DNA of 40,524 nt, from positions 1 through 40,524 of the forward strand of contig CAIXXI010000418.1 of NCBI GenBank assembly GCA_903923345.1, written 5' to 3'. Made by a program: the position numbers and the translations under genes. The stretch is from an uncultured Burkholderiales bacterium. Its GTDB lineage: Bacteria; Pseudomonadota; Gammaproteobacteria; Burkholderiales; Burkholderiaceae_E. A model generated the notes under the pieces. It was not told the DNA's origin. It ran no database searches and was given only the letters and a program-made list of their open reading frames with translations. Positions 31,454 through 40,043 of this stretch are shown in pieces. The first letter of the stretch is position 1; each line of letters begins with the position of its first letter.

Positions 31454-32767
31454 CTAGGATCCGCGATTCGATCGCGATGCCAGCACATCGGCAACGGTCA
31501 GGAAGGATCCGAAGACCACGATCCTATCATTCTCGTCAGCGCGGCTGCGAGCGAGCGCCAGCCCGGAACGAGGAGATTCACTGCATTCGATCGTGCGGAT
31601 TGCATCCTCGCCGTGTCCGGGTTGAATGCCTGCGGCGCGAAGGCGTTGTGCCACATCCTCGGCTTTGGCTGCCCTGGGACCCTGCAGATCGACGCAAATC
31701 CAGTGGTCAACTCGCTTCCGAAGGTGGGCGATCGTCGCATCGATGTCCTTGTCGGCCAGCATGCCAATCACCGCATAGGTCTCAGGAAAGAATCCCATGT
31801 TGTCCAGATTGGCGGCCAGGTGAGCCGCTGCATGCGGGTTGTGAGCCACATCCAGCACCACGGTCGGTCGACCCGCCAGCACCTGAAAACGACCCGGCAA
31901 TTCGACGCTCGCAAAGCCCTGTCGCACAGCCTGCGCGCTCACTGGCAATGTGTTGCGCAAGGACTCGAGCACTGCCAGCACACCGGACGCATTGAGCAAT
32001 TGATTCGCGCCCCTCAGCGCGGGGTAGGCCAGGCTGTTGCGACGCTGCCCGCGGCCGCCATAACCCCATTGCTGCCGATCACCGGAATAATTGAAATCGC
32101 GCCCAAACAGCCAGAGGTCGGCACCAATCGCCTTCGCATGATTCACAAGCGACTCCGGCGGCACCGGGTCGGTACAGATCGCCGGACGGTTGGGCCGAAA
32201 CACGTGGGCCTTTTCCCATCCAATCTTTTCCCGGGTGTCGCCGAGGTACTCGACATGATCAATGTCAATGCAGGTGACAATCGAGCAATCAGCATCAACC
32301 AGATTGACTGCATCCAGGCGTCCGCCCAGCCCAACTTCCAGGACGACCACATCCAGGGGCGCATGCTGGAACAGCCGCAGAATCGCCAGGGTGGTGAATT
32401 CGAACCAGGTCAGCGGCGTGTCCTGCAGCGCTGCCTCGATCGCTTCGAATTGCGAAACGAGTTGAGCGTCGCTGACCGGCTCGCCATTGAGCCGCGCACG
32501 CTCATTGAAGCGCACCAGATGCGGCGAGGTGTAGCAACCCACCCGGTACCCGCCCGCCAGCAGGATCGACTCGAGCATCGCGCAGGTCGAACCCTTGCCA
32601 TTCGTACCGGCGACCACAATCGAGGTCACTGGCATGTGCAGATCCAGGCGTTCAGCCACCTGGCGGACCCGCTCAAGGCCCAGCTCGATGGCTTTCGGGT
32701 GCAGTCGCTCGATGCGAGCGAGCCAGTCGTCGAGCGAGGCGCTTGTGTTGTCGGCGGTCGAGCTCAG
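31454..32767 (-). CDS. folC: Dihydrofolate synthase / folylpolyglutamate synthase, CTG start
   Basis: FolC adds glutamate to dihydropteroate and extends folate polyglutamates. The product has the Mur-ligase-type P-loop VVAGTNGKGSTCAMLE, YTSPHLVRFNERARLNG, VVLEVGLGGRLDAVN and the C-terminal VLDVAHNPHAA. The first ATG or GTG in frame (GTG 32657-32659) would drop the conserved N-terminus, which reads LDDWLARIERLHPK and ELGLERVRQVAERL upstream of it and matches FolC of E. coli. Between the preceding in-frame stop (32819-32821) and that GTG there is no ATG, GTG or TTG. The CTG at 32765-32767 overlaps the accD stop and has GGAGG 7 bases upstream, so it is taken as the start (437 residues). Confidence 0.93.
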   Translation of the reverse strand: MSSTADNTSASLDDWLARIERLHPKAIELGLERVRQVAERLDLHMPVTSIVVAGTNGKGSTCAMLESILLAGGYRVGCYTSPHLVRFNERARLNGEPVSDAQLVSQFEAIEAALQDTPLTWFEFTTLAILRLFQHAPLDVVVLEVGLGGRLDAVNLVDADCSIVTCIDIDHVEYLGDTREKIGWEKAHVFRPNRPAICTDPVPPESLVNHAKAIGADLWLFGRDFNYSGDRQQWGYGGRGQRRNSLAYPALRGANQLLNASGVLAVLESLRNTLPVSAQAVRQGFASVELPGRFQVLAGRPTVVLDVAHNPHAAAHLAANLDNMGFFPETYAVIGMLADKDIDATIAHLRKRVDHWICVDLQGPRAAKAEDVAQRLRAAGIQPGHGEDAIRTIECSESPRSGLALARSRADENDRIVVFGSFLTVADVLASRSNRGS

Positions 32768-33642
32768 GCCAGCGCCTCCGACGGCTGTCGAAGCAGCAGC
32801 GCCAGGAGCTGCGCAATCTCATCGCGCATCTGGCGACGATGCACGATCATGTCGATTGCGCCTTTTTCCAGCAGGAACTCGGCACGCTGGAAGCCCTCAG
32901 GCAACACCTCGCGAACCGTCTGTTCAATCACCCGCGGCCCCGCAAACCCGATCAAGGCCCTCGGTTCAGCGATCACCACATCCCCCAGGAAACAGAAGCT
33001 TGCCGAGACCCCACCCATGGTCGGATCGGTCAGCACCGAGAGATAGGGCAGACGGGCATCAGCCAACTGGGTCAGCGCTGCCGTGGTCTTGGCCATCTGC
33101 ATCAAAGACAGCAAGCCTTCCTGCATGCGGGCACCGCCTGAGGCCGCCACCGAGATGAAAGGCACTTTCTGTTCGACTGCAGTCTGTACGCCACGCGCAA
33201 ACCGCTCACCGACCACCGAGCCCATGGAGCCGCCCATGAATTCGAATTCAAAGGCTGCCACGACGACAGGCAGCGAACGGATCGCGCCACCCATCACGAC
33301 CAGAGCATCGGTTTCTCCGGTGGCGTCCATCGCTTCCCGCAGACGATCGGGGTACTTGCGGCTGTCCTTGAATTTCAATGCGTCGACCGGCAGCACTTCC
33401 TGCCCGATCTCGAATCGGCCTTCGGCGTCGAGCAGGGTCTCAATGCGCTCACGCGCACCGATCCTCATGTGGTGCTCGCACTTGGGACAGACATTCAGTG
33501 TGGCTTGCAAGTCGGCGCGATACAGCACCGCATCACAACTCGGGCATTTGACCCAGACGCCCTCGGGAACGGAGCGTCGCCCCTCATCCGTCGAGGCGGC
33601 GCGCTTGATTCGCGGGGGAAGCAGTTTTTCAAGCCAACTCAT
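32764..33642 (-). CDS. accD: Acetyl-CoA carboxylase carboxyltransferase subunit beta
   Basis: AccD pairs with AccA to transfer the carboxyl group from carboxybiotin to acetyl-CoA, giving malonyl-CoA for fatty-acid synthesis. The 292-residue product has the N-terminal zinc ribbon (Cys33, Cys36, Cys52, Cys55) followed by the crotonase-type carboxyltransferase fold: MGSVVGERFARGVQ, SVAASGGARMQEGLLSLMQM, TDPTMGGVSASFCFLGD and EPRALIGFAGPRVI. Its ATG overlaps the trpA stop (ATGA) and its stop overlaps the folC CTG start, so it is coupled on both sides. The trpA-accD-folC order is widespread in proteobacteria. Confidence 0.98.
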   Translation of the reverse strand: MSWLEKLLPPRIKRAASTDEGRRSVPEGVWVKCPSCDAVLYRADLQATLNVCPKCEHHMRIGARERIETLLDAEGRFEIGQEVLPVDALKFKDSRKYPDRLREAMDATGETDALVVMGGAIRSLPVVVAAFEFEFMGGSMGSVVGERFARGVQTAVEQKVPFISVAASGGARMQEGLLSLMQMAKTTAALTQLADARLPYLSVLTDPTMGGVSASFCFLGDVVIAEPRALIGFAGPRVIEQTVREVLPEGFQRAEFLLEKGAIDMIVHRRQMRDEIAQLLALLLRQPSEALA

Positions 33643-34466
33643 GATTGCATCTCCCTGGCTGCGGGCAATCCCTCATCCATCGCATCACGGATGCCCTTGA
33701 TGAAAGCGCCCGCTTTCTCGACCGCATGCTGCGGGCCGGCTGCATCGATTTCCTGAATCAGTCTCGTCCCGATCACGACCGCGTCTGCACGTGCGGCAAT
33801 GGCCCGGGCGGTTTGGCCATCACGAATACCAAAACCCACTCCGACCGGCAAGCCGGTCGCCTCGCGAATGGCAGGCAGCGCGTCGAGCACCTCGTCCACA
33901 TTGAGGTTACCGGCACCCGTCACGCCCTTGAGCGACACGTAATACACATAACCGCTGGCCAGCTGTCCGACCTGTGCAATGCGCTTCGGCGTTGATGTCG
34001 GTGCCAGCAGGAAGATCGGATCAATCTGCTGCGCCCGAACGATCGATACGAACTCGCCGGCTTCCTCGGGAGGCTGATCGACGACCAGTACACCGTCGAC
34101 GCCCGCGCGGGCAGCCTGCACAGCAAATGACTCGACTCCCATTCGCTCGATCGGGTTCATGTAACCCATCAGCACAACCGGCGTCTGCGCATCGTCACGG
34201 CGGAATTCAGCAACCCATTGCAGCACATCGACCAGGCCGACGCCCAGCGCCAGAGCCGACTCGCTGGACCGTTGAATCACCGGACCGTCAGCCATCGGAT
34301 CTGAAAACGGCACGCCGAGTTCGATCACGTCAGCACCGTTTCGGGCCAGCGCATGCATCAGCGGCACCGCCAGCTCACGGTTCGGATGCCCGGCCGTGAA
34401 ATACGGGATCAGCGCCTTGCGGCCGGTCTGACGCAATGTATTGAAGGTCGCTTGGATTCGGCTCAT
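33639..34466 (-). CDS. trpA: Tryptophan synthase alpha subunit
   Basis: TrpA cleaves indole-3-glycerol phosphate to indole, which passes through a tunnel to TrpB. The product of 275 residues carries the catalytic Glu49 and Asp60 (VIELGVPFSDPMADGPVIQ), numbered as in the Salmonella enzyme when translation starts at the ATG 34464-34466. The phosphate loop is GVGFGIRDG near the C-terminus. A TTG three codons upstream is the only alternative start. The gene begins 10 bases after the trpB stop and overlaps accD by four bases. Confidence 0.97.
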   Translation of the reverse strand: MSRIQATFNTLRQTGRKALIPYFTAGHPNRELAVPLMHALARNGADVIELGVPFSDPMADGPVIQRSSESALALGVGLVDVLQWVAEFRRDDAQTPVVLMGYMNPIERMGVESFAVQAARAGVDGVLVVDQPPEEAGEFVSIVRAQQIDPIFLLAPTSTPKRIAQVGQLASGYVYYVSLKGVTGAGNLNVDEVLDALPAIREATGLPVGVGFGIRDGQTARAIAARADAVVIGTRLIQEIDAAGPQHAVEKAGAFIKGIRDAMDEGLPAAREMQS

Positions 34467-34476
34467 GGCGGGCAAC

Positions 34477-35676
34477 TCAGATCTTCAGGCCACCGGCCTG
34501 CGCAACCGTGTGCATGTCCTTGTCGCCACGCCCGGAGAGGTTGACCAGGATGATCTTGTCGCGAGGCAGCGTCGGCGCAAGCTGTGCCGCATAGGCCAGC
34601 GCGTGGCTGGTCTCGAGTGCGGGGATGATCCCCTCGATGCGGCAGCAGTCATGAAAGGCTGCCAAGGTCTGCGCATCGTTGATCGCAACATAGGACGCAC
34701 GCCCTGAGTCCTTGAGCCAGGCATGCTCGGGACCGACCCCGGGATAGTCCAGACCCGCAGACACCGAGTGCGTGTCGATGATCTGGCCGTTTTGATCCTG
34801 CAGCAGATAGGTACGGTTGCCGTGCAGCACGCCCGGAGTTCCCGCCGACAGGGAGGCAGCATGCCGACCGGAGTCGAGCCCCTCGCCGGCCGCCTCGACA
34901 CCCACCAGCTTCACGTCCTCATAGGGAATGTAGGGATGGAAGATCCCGATTGCATTCGAGCCCCCGCCCACGCAGGCCAGCACATAATCCGGCTGACGCC
35001 CAACGCGCTCGGGCATCTGCCAGAGACATTCCTGACCGACCACGGCGTTGAAGTCCCGAACCATCATCGGGTAAGGATGGGGGCCGGCGACCGTGCCGAT
35101 GATGTAGAAGGTGTCCTCGACGTTGGTGACCCAATCACGCATTGCTTCGTTGAGCGCGTCCTTCAGGGTCTTGCTGCCCGACTCGACCGGGACCACTTCA
35201 GCACCGAGCAAACGCATGCGATAGACGTTTTGCGCCTGACGCTCGACGTCGGTGATGCCCATGTAGACCACACACTTCATGCCAAAGCGGGCAGCGACGG
35301 TTGCGGTTGCCACACCGTGCTGGCCCGCGCCGGTCTCGGCGATCACCCGGGGCTTGCCCATGCGTTTGGCCAGCAATGCCTGGCCAATGGTGTTGTTGAC
35401 CTTGTGCGCGCCGGTGTGGTTGAGGTCTTCACGCTTGAAGTAGATCTGGGCCCCGCCGAGTTGCTGTGACCAGCGCTTGGCATGGTAGATCGGGCTGGGG
35501 CGACCGACGAAATGCTTGAGTTCGTCTTTGAATTCAGCGATGAATTCGGGATCGACGCGATACCGTGCATAGGCCTGGCGAAGGTCCTCCAGGGCATGCA
35601 TCAGGGTCTCTGATACGAAGGTTCCGCCGTAGGGCCCGAAATGGCCCTGAGCATCAGGTAAGTCGTAAGGTTTCAT
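34477..35676 (-). CDS. trpB: Tryptophan synthase beta subunit
   Basis: TrpB joins indole and serine to make tryptophan with PLP. The 399-residue product shows the PLP lysine Lys92 in HTGAHKVNNTIGQAL, the catalytic-loop AETGAGQHGVATAT, and the phosphate-binding ACVGGGSNAIG. GHFGPYGGTFV near the start is typical of the TrpB1 type that pairs with TrpA. Its ATG overlaps the trpF stop (ATGA). The other tryptophan genes (trpE, G, D, C) are not in the window, as expected for the split trp arrangement in Burkholderiales. Confidence 0.98.
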   Translation of the reverse strand: MKPYDLPDAQGHFGPYGGTFVSETLMHALEDLRQAYARYRVDPEFIAEFKDELKHFVGRPSPIYHAKRWSQQLGGAQIYFKREDLNHTGAHKVNNTIGQALLAKRMGKPRVIAETGAGQHGVATATVAARFGMKCVVYMGITDVERQAQNVYRMRLLGAEVVPVESGSKTLKDALNEAMRDWVTNVEDTFYIIGTVAGPHPYPMMVRDFNAVVGQECLWQMPERVGRQPDYVLACVGGGSNAIGIFHPYIPYEDVKLVGVEAAGEGLDSGRHAASLSAGTPGVLHGNRTYLLQDQNGQIIDTHSVSAGLDYPGVGPEHAWLKDSGRASYVAINDAQTLAAFHDCCRIEGIIPALETSHALAYAAQLAPTLPRDKIILVNLSGRGDKDMHTVAQAGGLKI

Positions 35677-36317
35677 ATTAGGCCTGCGTCGGCTGCGATG
35701 ACGGCGGACACGAACCGCTCCATCTTCGCTGGGTCTTTTTCTCGTGGGTTTACGCCCTGAATGCCGCTTGAAACATCGACTGCAAAGGGCTTGACGTCTA
35801 CAACAGCCCGACCCACCGTCGTGCTGTCGAGTCCACCGGACAGGATGATCCGCGAAGGCATTGCCGGCGGAATCCAGGACCAGTCGAAGGTCTTACCGCT
35901 GCCGCCAAAAGACTCGCTGAACGAATCAAGCAGCACACATTCGGCCTTTTCAAATGAACCGGCCAATGATAACAAATCGGTCTGCTCCCGCATGCGAATC
36001 GCCTTCCACCAGGGGCGGCCCGCCCAGCCGGCCAGCTCCATTGACGTCTGCGGCGTTTCGTCGCCATGCAACTGAAGCACATCGAGCCCGACTTCATGCG
36101 TCGCGCGGGCGACGGTCTGTGCGGATGCATCGACGAACAAGCCGACGGCTCGAACGAATGAAGGCAGGCGTCGACGCAGGTTTGCGGCGTCCTGCAGGCT
36201 GAGGGCGCGCGGGCTTTTCGGATAAAACACGAAGCCGATCGCATCGACACCGAGTGCCACGGCGGTATCCACGTCCTGAGCCCTGACCAGGCCACAGAAC
36301 TTGATCCGGGTACGCAT
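35673..36317 (-). CDS. trpF: Phosphoribosylanthranilate isomerase
   Basis: TrpF performs the Amadori rearrangement of phosphoribosylanthranilate in tryptophan synthesis. The 214-residue TIM-barrel protein begins MRTRIKFCGLVRAQDVDTA, with the catalytic Cys8 in KFCGL; further segments are GFVFYPKSPRAL, DVLQLHGDE, and the phosphate-binding ILSGGLDSTTV and VDVSSGIQ. The start at 36315-36317 is chosen because the family begins here and a GGGAGGATT stretch lies upstream; the frame remains open far upstream through truA in another frame. It follows truA after 4 bases and overlaps trpB. Confidence 0.96.
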   Translation of the reverse strand: MRTRIKFCGLVRAQDVDTAVALGVDAIGFVFYPKSPRALSLQDAANLRRRLPSFVRAVGLFVDASAQTVARATHEVGLDVLQLHGDETPQTSMELAGWAGRPWWKAIRMREQTDLLSLAGSFEKAECVLLDSFSESFGGSGKTFDWSWIPPAMPSRIILSGGLDSTTVGRAVVDVKPFAVDVSSGIQGVNPREKDPAKMERFVSAVIAADAGLI

Positions 36318-36321
36318 GAGA

Positions 36322-37164
36322 TCAATCCTCCCTCTTGATGGTCCACTCGCCATCCAGGTCCGTCCCAACGCTCGGCTGAGGGGGGCTGGGTGAAAGAGGG
36401 TCGAGGATAGCTGTCGGTACGCCGTGCAGCGCCTCATATCCCACACTCGCAAAATAGAGACCGGCGGCCGAATACGTGGGTGCAGCCAATTCACGGCGGC
36501 GGGCCAGCAGCAGTTCAGCCAGCCAGGTGGCCGGCTTGCGACCGATGCCCACCTCGACCAGCGAGCCAACGATGTTGCGAACCATGTGATGCAAAAAGGC
36601 GTTCGCCGTGATCGTCAGCTCGATGAAATCGCCCCGCTGATCCAGACCGATCGACTCCACGCAGCGCACCGGACTCGCGGCCTGGCATTGAGACGACCTG
36701 AAAGCAGAGAAGTCATGTTCGCCCAGCAGGCTGGCTGCAGCCTCACGCATCGGCCCGATGGCGATCGGTCGAAACGCCCAGCCAGCACGGGTTCGCCACA
36801 GTGGGTGCGGCACCGCCGCGCAATAAATCAGATAACGGTAGGTGCGGGATCGGGCGCTGAACCGGGCATGAAAATCGTCCGAGACCGGCACGGCCCATTG
36901 CACGGTCACTCGATCCGGCAAGCGGGCGTTCGTGCCGCGGACCCAGGCATTCAGCGGTCGATTGGCGGTGGTGTCAAAGTGAACGACCTGAGCCAGGGCA
37001 TGCACCCCGGCATCGGTGCGACCGGCACAGACCGTGGCGACCGTGTGACCGGCCAGAGCAGTCAATGAGGCTTCGAGAAGGTCCTGAATCGCCTGACCAC
37101 CGGGTTGGGTTTGCCAGCCCGGATAGCCACTGCCGTCGTACGCAATCCCAAGCGCAATTCTCAA
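36322..37164 (-). CDS. truA: tRNA pseudouridine(38-40) synthase
   Basis: TruA converts uridines 38, 39 and 40 of the tRNA anticodon stem to pseudouridine. The 280-residue product starts MRIALGIAYDGSGYPGWQTQ and has the catalytic Asp51 in the motif CAGRTDAGVHALAQ; FSAFRSSQC, FLHHMVRNIVG and the C-terminal APTYSAAGLYF are also diagnostic. The only usable start is TTG at 37162-37164, as an in-frame stop lies five codons upstream; the ribosome-binding site is weak. The position between fimV and trpF is typical of Burkholderiales. Confidence 0.97.
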   Translation of the reverse strand: MRIALGIAYDGSGYPGWQTQPGGQAIQDLLEASLTALAGHTVATVCAGRTDAGVHALAQVVHFDTTANRPLNAWVRGTNARLPDRVTVQWAVPVSDDFHARFSARSRTYRYLIYCAAVPHPLWRTRAGWAFRPIAIGPMREAAASLLGEHDFSAFRSSQCQAASPVRCVESIGLDQRGDFIELTITANAFLHHMVRNIVGSLVEVGIGRKPATWLAELLLARRRELAAPTYSAAGLYFASVGYEALHGVPTAILDPLSPSPPQPSVGTDLDGEWTIKRED

Positions 37165-37194
37165 GCCAGCACCGGATCAGTGGGCCCGATCACC

Positions 37195-37223
37195 GGCCGC
37201 TGCGTCGCGTGACGCAAGCGGCC
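37195..37223 (-). terminator. Strong hairpin between fimV and truA
   Basis: GGCCGCTGCGTC and GACGCAAGCGGCC form a 12-bp stem with one bulged base and a 4-base loop, 7 bases past the fimV stop on the minus strand. No T-run follows, so it may attenuate rather than fully stop transcription into truA. Confidence 0.5.
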
Positions 37224-37230
37224 CCTGTTA

Positions 37231-39951
37231 TCAGGCAATCCTGCTCAGCAGCGTACGGGCCTTTTGCTGCTGTCCGGCGTCGCCGCCGCTGATGACTTCC
37301 TGCAGCAGTTCACGCGCACCCTCTTTGTCACCGATCTCGTCATAAGCCAATGCAAGATCCAGCTTGGTCGACATTTCCTGCCAGCGCGGCGTGCTGGTCG
37401 CTGCGAATTCGGGCGCATCGTCTGCCACGGCAACCGACTCAAGGTCGAGGTCCAGGTCGTGCAGGCCCAGATCAGATCGCTCAGCCCGAGAGGCAGTTGC
37501 AGGTGCGTCCACAATCTCGGCAAGGTCCAGGTCGAAGCCCAGCGAATCCGGCTGCAGCGCGGCATCACTTGACATCGGCGCAGCCAGCGACGGTTCGAAG
37601 GCAACAGCCTGCATGGATGCGATGTCGACTGCCTTCTGAGGCTCATCGAGATCCAGATCGAAATCGAGGCTGGGCATGTCGATCGGCTGGGCTGTCCGCT
37701 CAGCCACGGGTTCGGGTGCCACGGCTTCGATCGGCTCGGGCTCCACGGCTGCGATCGGCTCTGGCGAGAAGCGCTGCGCGTCGGCATCAAGCGAGGCTTG
37801 CGACTCCAGGTCAGGGAAATCGAATTCATCGGGCGAGGCTTCGTTCGCAGTCGGAGCGGCGAGATCCAGGCGGTCCGCCAGCGACGAAACCGCATCGAAA
37901 GACGTGCCCGCTGCCGCACCGCCGTAAAGCGGGTTGATCGGGTCGATCGACAGACCCAGCGCTGCGGCCTTGTCCCACTCCTCGCCCTGCCCACCCGTCA
38001 TCTCGTGCATGTCTGTTGCCAGCGCACCGAATGCCTCGACATCATTGCGCGATGCGTAAATCTGCATCAGCTTGAGACGAATCGGCTGCCTGGTCGGCTG
38101 TCTGAGCAGTGCTTCCCGAAGGATGTCCTGCGCCTGCGCCTCACGACCGTAGGCGATATAGACATCCGCCTCGGCAATCGGGTCGACTTCAGTGGCCTGC
38201 GGTTCGGCCTGTGTTGCCGTGATCGAGGAGAAGCCACTGTGGTTTGTATCGACGCTCTGGCCGCCTGTCGCGCCGAACAAGGAATTGGATGCAAAGGCGT
38301 CAGCAGCGATCAGACTGTCTTCGAACTTCTCGACCTTGCGGCGACGACGCATTGCGTACATCGCATAGCCCAAGCCGAGTGCGGCCACACCACCGATTCC
38401 GGGCAGCAGCAGCGGGTTGTCGAGCAGGTCGTCGAGCAGGCTGGCCTCCGCAACCGGTGCGGCAGGTGAGGCAGGTGAGGCAGGTGCAGGAGGTGCAGCG
38501 GGTACGGCAGGTGTGGCAGGCGCAGCCTGGCTTGCCTGCGGCGTTTCGGCCGTCTTTTCGGCCGGCACTTCGGCGGCAGCGACCACTGGCGCCTCTGCTT
38601 TAGGCTCGGTGGCGGTCGAGGGCTCGGATGCGGGTGCGACCTGCGGCGGCGGCGAAGGAAGCTGAGGTGCCTGAGCCTGAGGTGCGGGGCTGGCCTCTCC
38701 AACCGTACCGGCAACCGGCTTTTGCCCGGCTCGGGTTTCTTCGAGCTGCCGCTGGACGTCGGCCATTGCGCGGTTGCGCAGCTCGAGCATCTTCTTCAGG
38801 TCATCGACGTTCTTTTCGAGGTCTGCAATTCGGGAGTTGGCTTCCTTCAGGGCTGCGTCCCGAGCGACGGATTGCTCCGCGCCGCTGCCAGCCTGAGAGC
38901 CCACTGCCGAGCCATTCGTGCCAGCCAGGCCCGGCTTGGACAGCCGCAGCCGGTCTCCAGACTCGCCAACCGCCCGATCTTCAACTCGCCCGGTCACCGC
39001 GCCACTGGCGGTCTGACCTGCCCTGGGCGTATCGACTCGCGTCGCGGCCTCGGCCAGCTTGCGACGATAGGCCGCGAAATCGGTACTCTGAATCCGGACT
39101 TCCTGGCTTGCTTCGGCAGCACCGATCGAGGCCATCGACTCAGCGCTGGGGATGCTCAGTTGCGAGCCCTGACGCACCAGGTTCAAATTTCCAAGGAAGG
39201 CCGACGGATTGGCCCGATAAATGGCGATCATGCTCTGCTCGAGGCTGACGCCGTCCGGTCTGACATTGGCGGCAATCCGACCCAGCGTGTCACCTTGGCG
39301 AACGGTGACCGCACCCGGCGAACCGGCGTCGGATACAAGGGCCTTCGGCGGCGCGGCGGCGGCGGGATCGCGCTCAGGTGCAGCACGCCGACTCGGCGCT
39401 GCCGCTCTGGCCGGACGCGCCGCGGGCGACGCAGCCGCCGCCAGCGGCGGCGCTACAACCGGGGCTTGCGCATCGGCGCTTGCACGCGCATCCCGCATCT
39501 GCGGCGGATCCAGCAGCACGGTGTATTCGCGAACCAGTTTGCCAGTGGCCCAGTTCAGCTCAAGCAGGAGATCGACAAAAGGCTCGTTGATCGGCTGGTT
39601 CGAATTGATCTTGATGAAGGTCCGACCCGCTCTCGGTTCCACCGTGAAGCGCAGCCCACCCAGCGCCGGGTTGTACTCCAGCCCGGCCTGCCGGAAGGCA
39701 TCAGCCGGAGCCAACCGGGCGGACAAGGACTGCGACTCCTCAGCCGTGAGTGAGGTCACCTCAACCTCACCCCGGAATGGCTGGCCCAGTGCGGATTGAA
39801 CGGTCAGGCGGCCCAGCCCTGCAGCATCAACCGGCCCCGACGCCGTCGCCAGGGCCATCCAGACGGCCAGCGCAAGCGCCGACGGGATGGAAGGAAGCCC
39901 GGCAGGGCGGCTGAAACGGGTCTTACGAAGACTCGAAACCGGTTGATTCAC
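37231..39951 (-). CDS. fimV: FimV/HubP family polar LysM protein
   Basis: FimV (HubP) is a large inner-membrane protein that organises the cell pole and supports type IV pilus motility. The 906-residue product has a signal-like N-terminus (IPSALALAVWMALATASG), the FimV N-terminal domain (LTVQSALGQPFRGEVEV), a LysM domain (about residues 214-268), a coiled coil (about 365-410), a Pro/Ala-rich linker, one membrane segment before RRRRKVEKF, an acidic cytoplasmic region with TPR-like helices, and the C-terminal FimV motif (KLDLALAYDEIGDKEGARELLQEVI). The start is GTG (39949-39951) with GGAGA 7 bases upstream. It follows asd, as is usual. Confidence 0.95.
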   Translation of the reverse strand: MNQPVSSLRKTRFSRPAGLPSIPSALALAVWMALATASGPVDAAGLGRLTVQSALGQPFRGEVEVTSLTAEESQSLSARLAPADAFRQAGLEYNPALGGLRFTVEPRAGRTFIKINSNQPINEPFVDLLLELNWATGKLVREYTVLLDPPQMRDARASADAQAPVVAPPLAAAASPAARPARAAAPSRRAAPERDPAAAAPPKALVSDAGSPGAVTVRQGDTLGRIAANVRPDGVSLEQSMIAIYRANPSAFLGNLNLVRQGSQLSIPSAESMASIGAAEASQEVRIQSTDFAAYRRKLAEAATRVDTPRAGQTASGAVTGRVEDRAVGESGDRLRLSKPGLAGTNGSAVGSQAGSGAEQSVARDAALKEANSRIADLEKNVDDLKKMLELRNRAMADVQRQLEETRAGQKPVAGTVGEASPAPQAQAPQLPSPPPQVAPASEPSTATEPKAEAPVVAAAEVPAEKTAETPQASQAAPATPAVPAAPPAPASPASPAAPVAEASLLDDLLDNPLLLPGIGGVAALGLGYAMYAMRRRRKVEKFEDSLIAADAFASNSLFGATGGQSVDTNHSGFSSITATQAEPQATEVDPIAEADVYIAYGREAQAQDILREALLRQPTRQPIRLKLMQIYASRNDVEAFGALATDMHEMTGGQGEEWDKAAALGLSIDPINPLYGGAAAGTSFDAVSSLADRLDLAAPTANEASPDEFDFPDLESQASLDADAQRFSPEPIAAVEPEPIEAVAPEPVAERTAQPIDMPSLDFDLDLDEPQKAVDIASMQAVAFEPSLAAPMSSDAALQPDSLGFDLDLAEIVDAPATASRAERSDLGLHDLDLDLESVAVADDAPEFAATSTPRWQEMSTKLDLALAYDEIGDKEGARELLQEVISGGDAGQQQKARTLLSRIA
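38462..38524. repeat. Degenerate 9-bp repeats in the fimV linker
   Basis: About seven imperfect units of the form GCAGGTGAG/GCAGGTGCA (plus strand) encode the Pro-Ala-Ser/Val triplets of the FimV linker on the minus strand. They are in frame and degenerate; ordinary low-complexity coding DNA. Confidence 0.6.
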
Positions 39952-39977
39952 GGCATTCTCCGGTTGATAACTGGCTG

Positions 39978-40007
39978 TTTATATCGCAACATCAATTACT
40001 TAAGCAA
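39978..40007 (-). promoter_or_regulatory. Probable fimV promoter
   Basis: On the minus strand TTGCTT (40002-40007) and TATAAA (39978-39983) are 18 bases apart, in the AT-rich 92-base gap between asd and fimV. This stretch is markedly richer in A and T than the surroundings, which supports a promoter. It would give a leader of about 20 bases before the GTG start. Confidence 0.55.
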
Positions 40008-40043
40008 ACATTCTCAAGAAGAGTGTGTTGTATCGATGATGTG

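Noticed and set aside
30401..33046. Open frame of 881 codons on the plus strand opposite the SPOR gene, folC and accD
   Set aside because: It reads the antisense of conserved genes; its tandem repeat part (LARLR) is the complement of the ESGKA repeat and not a separate protein.
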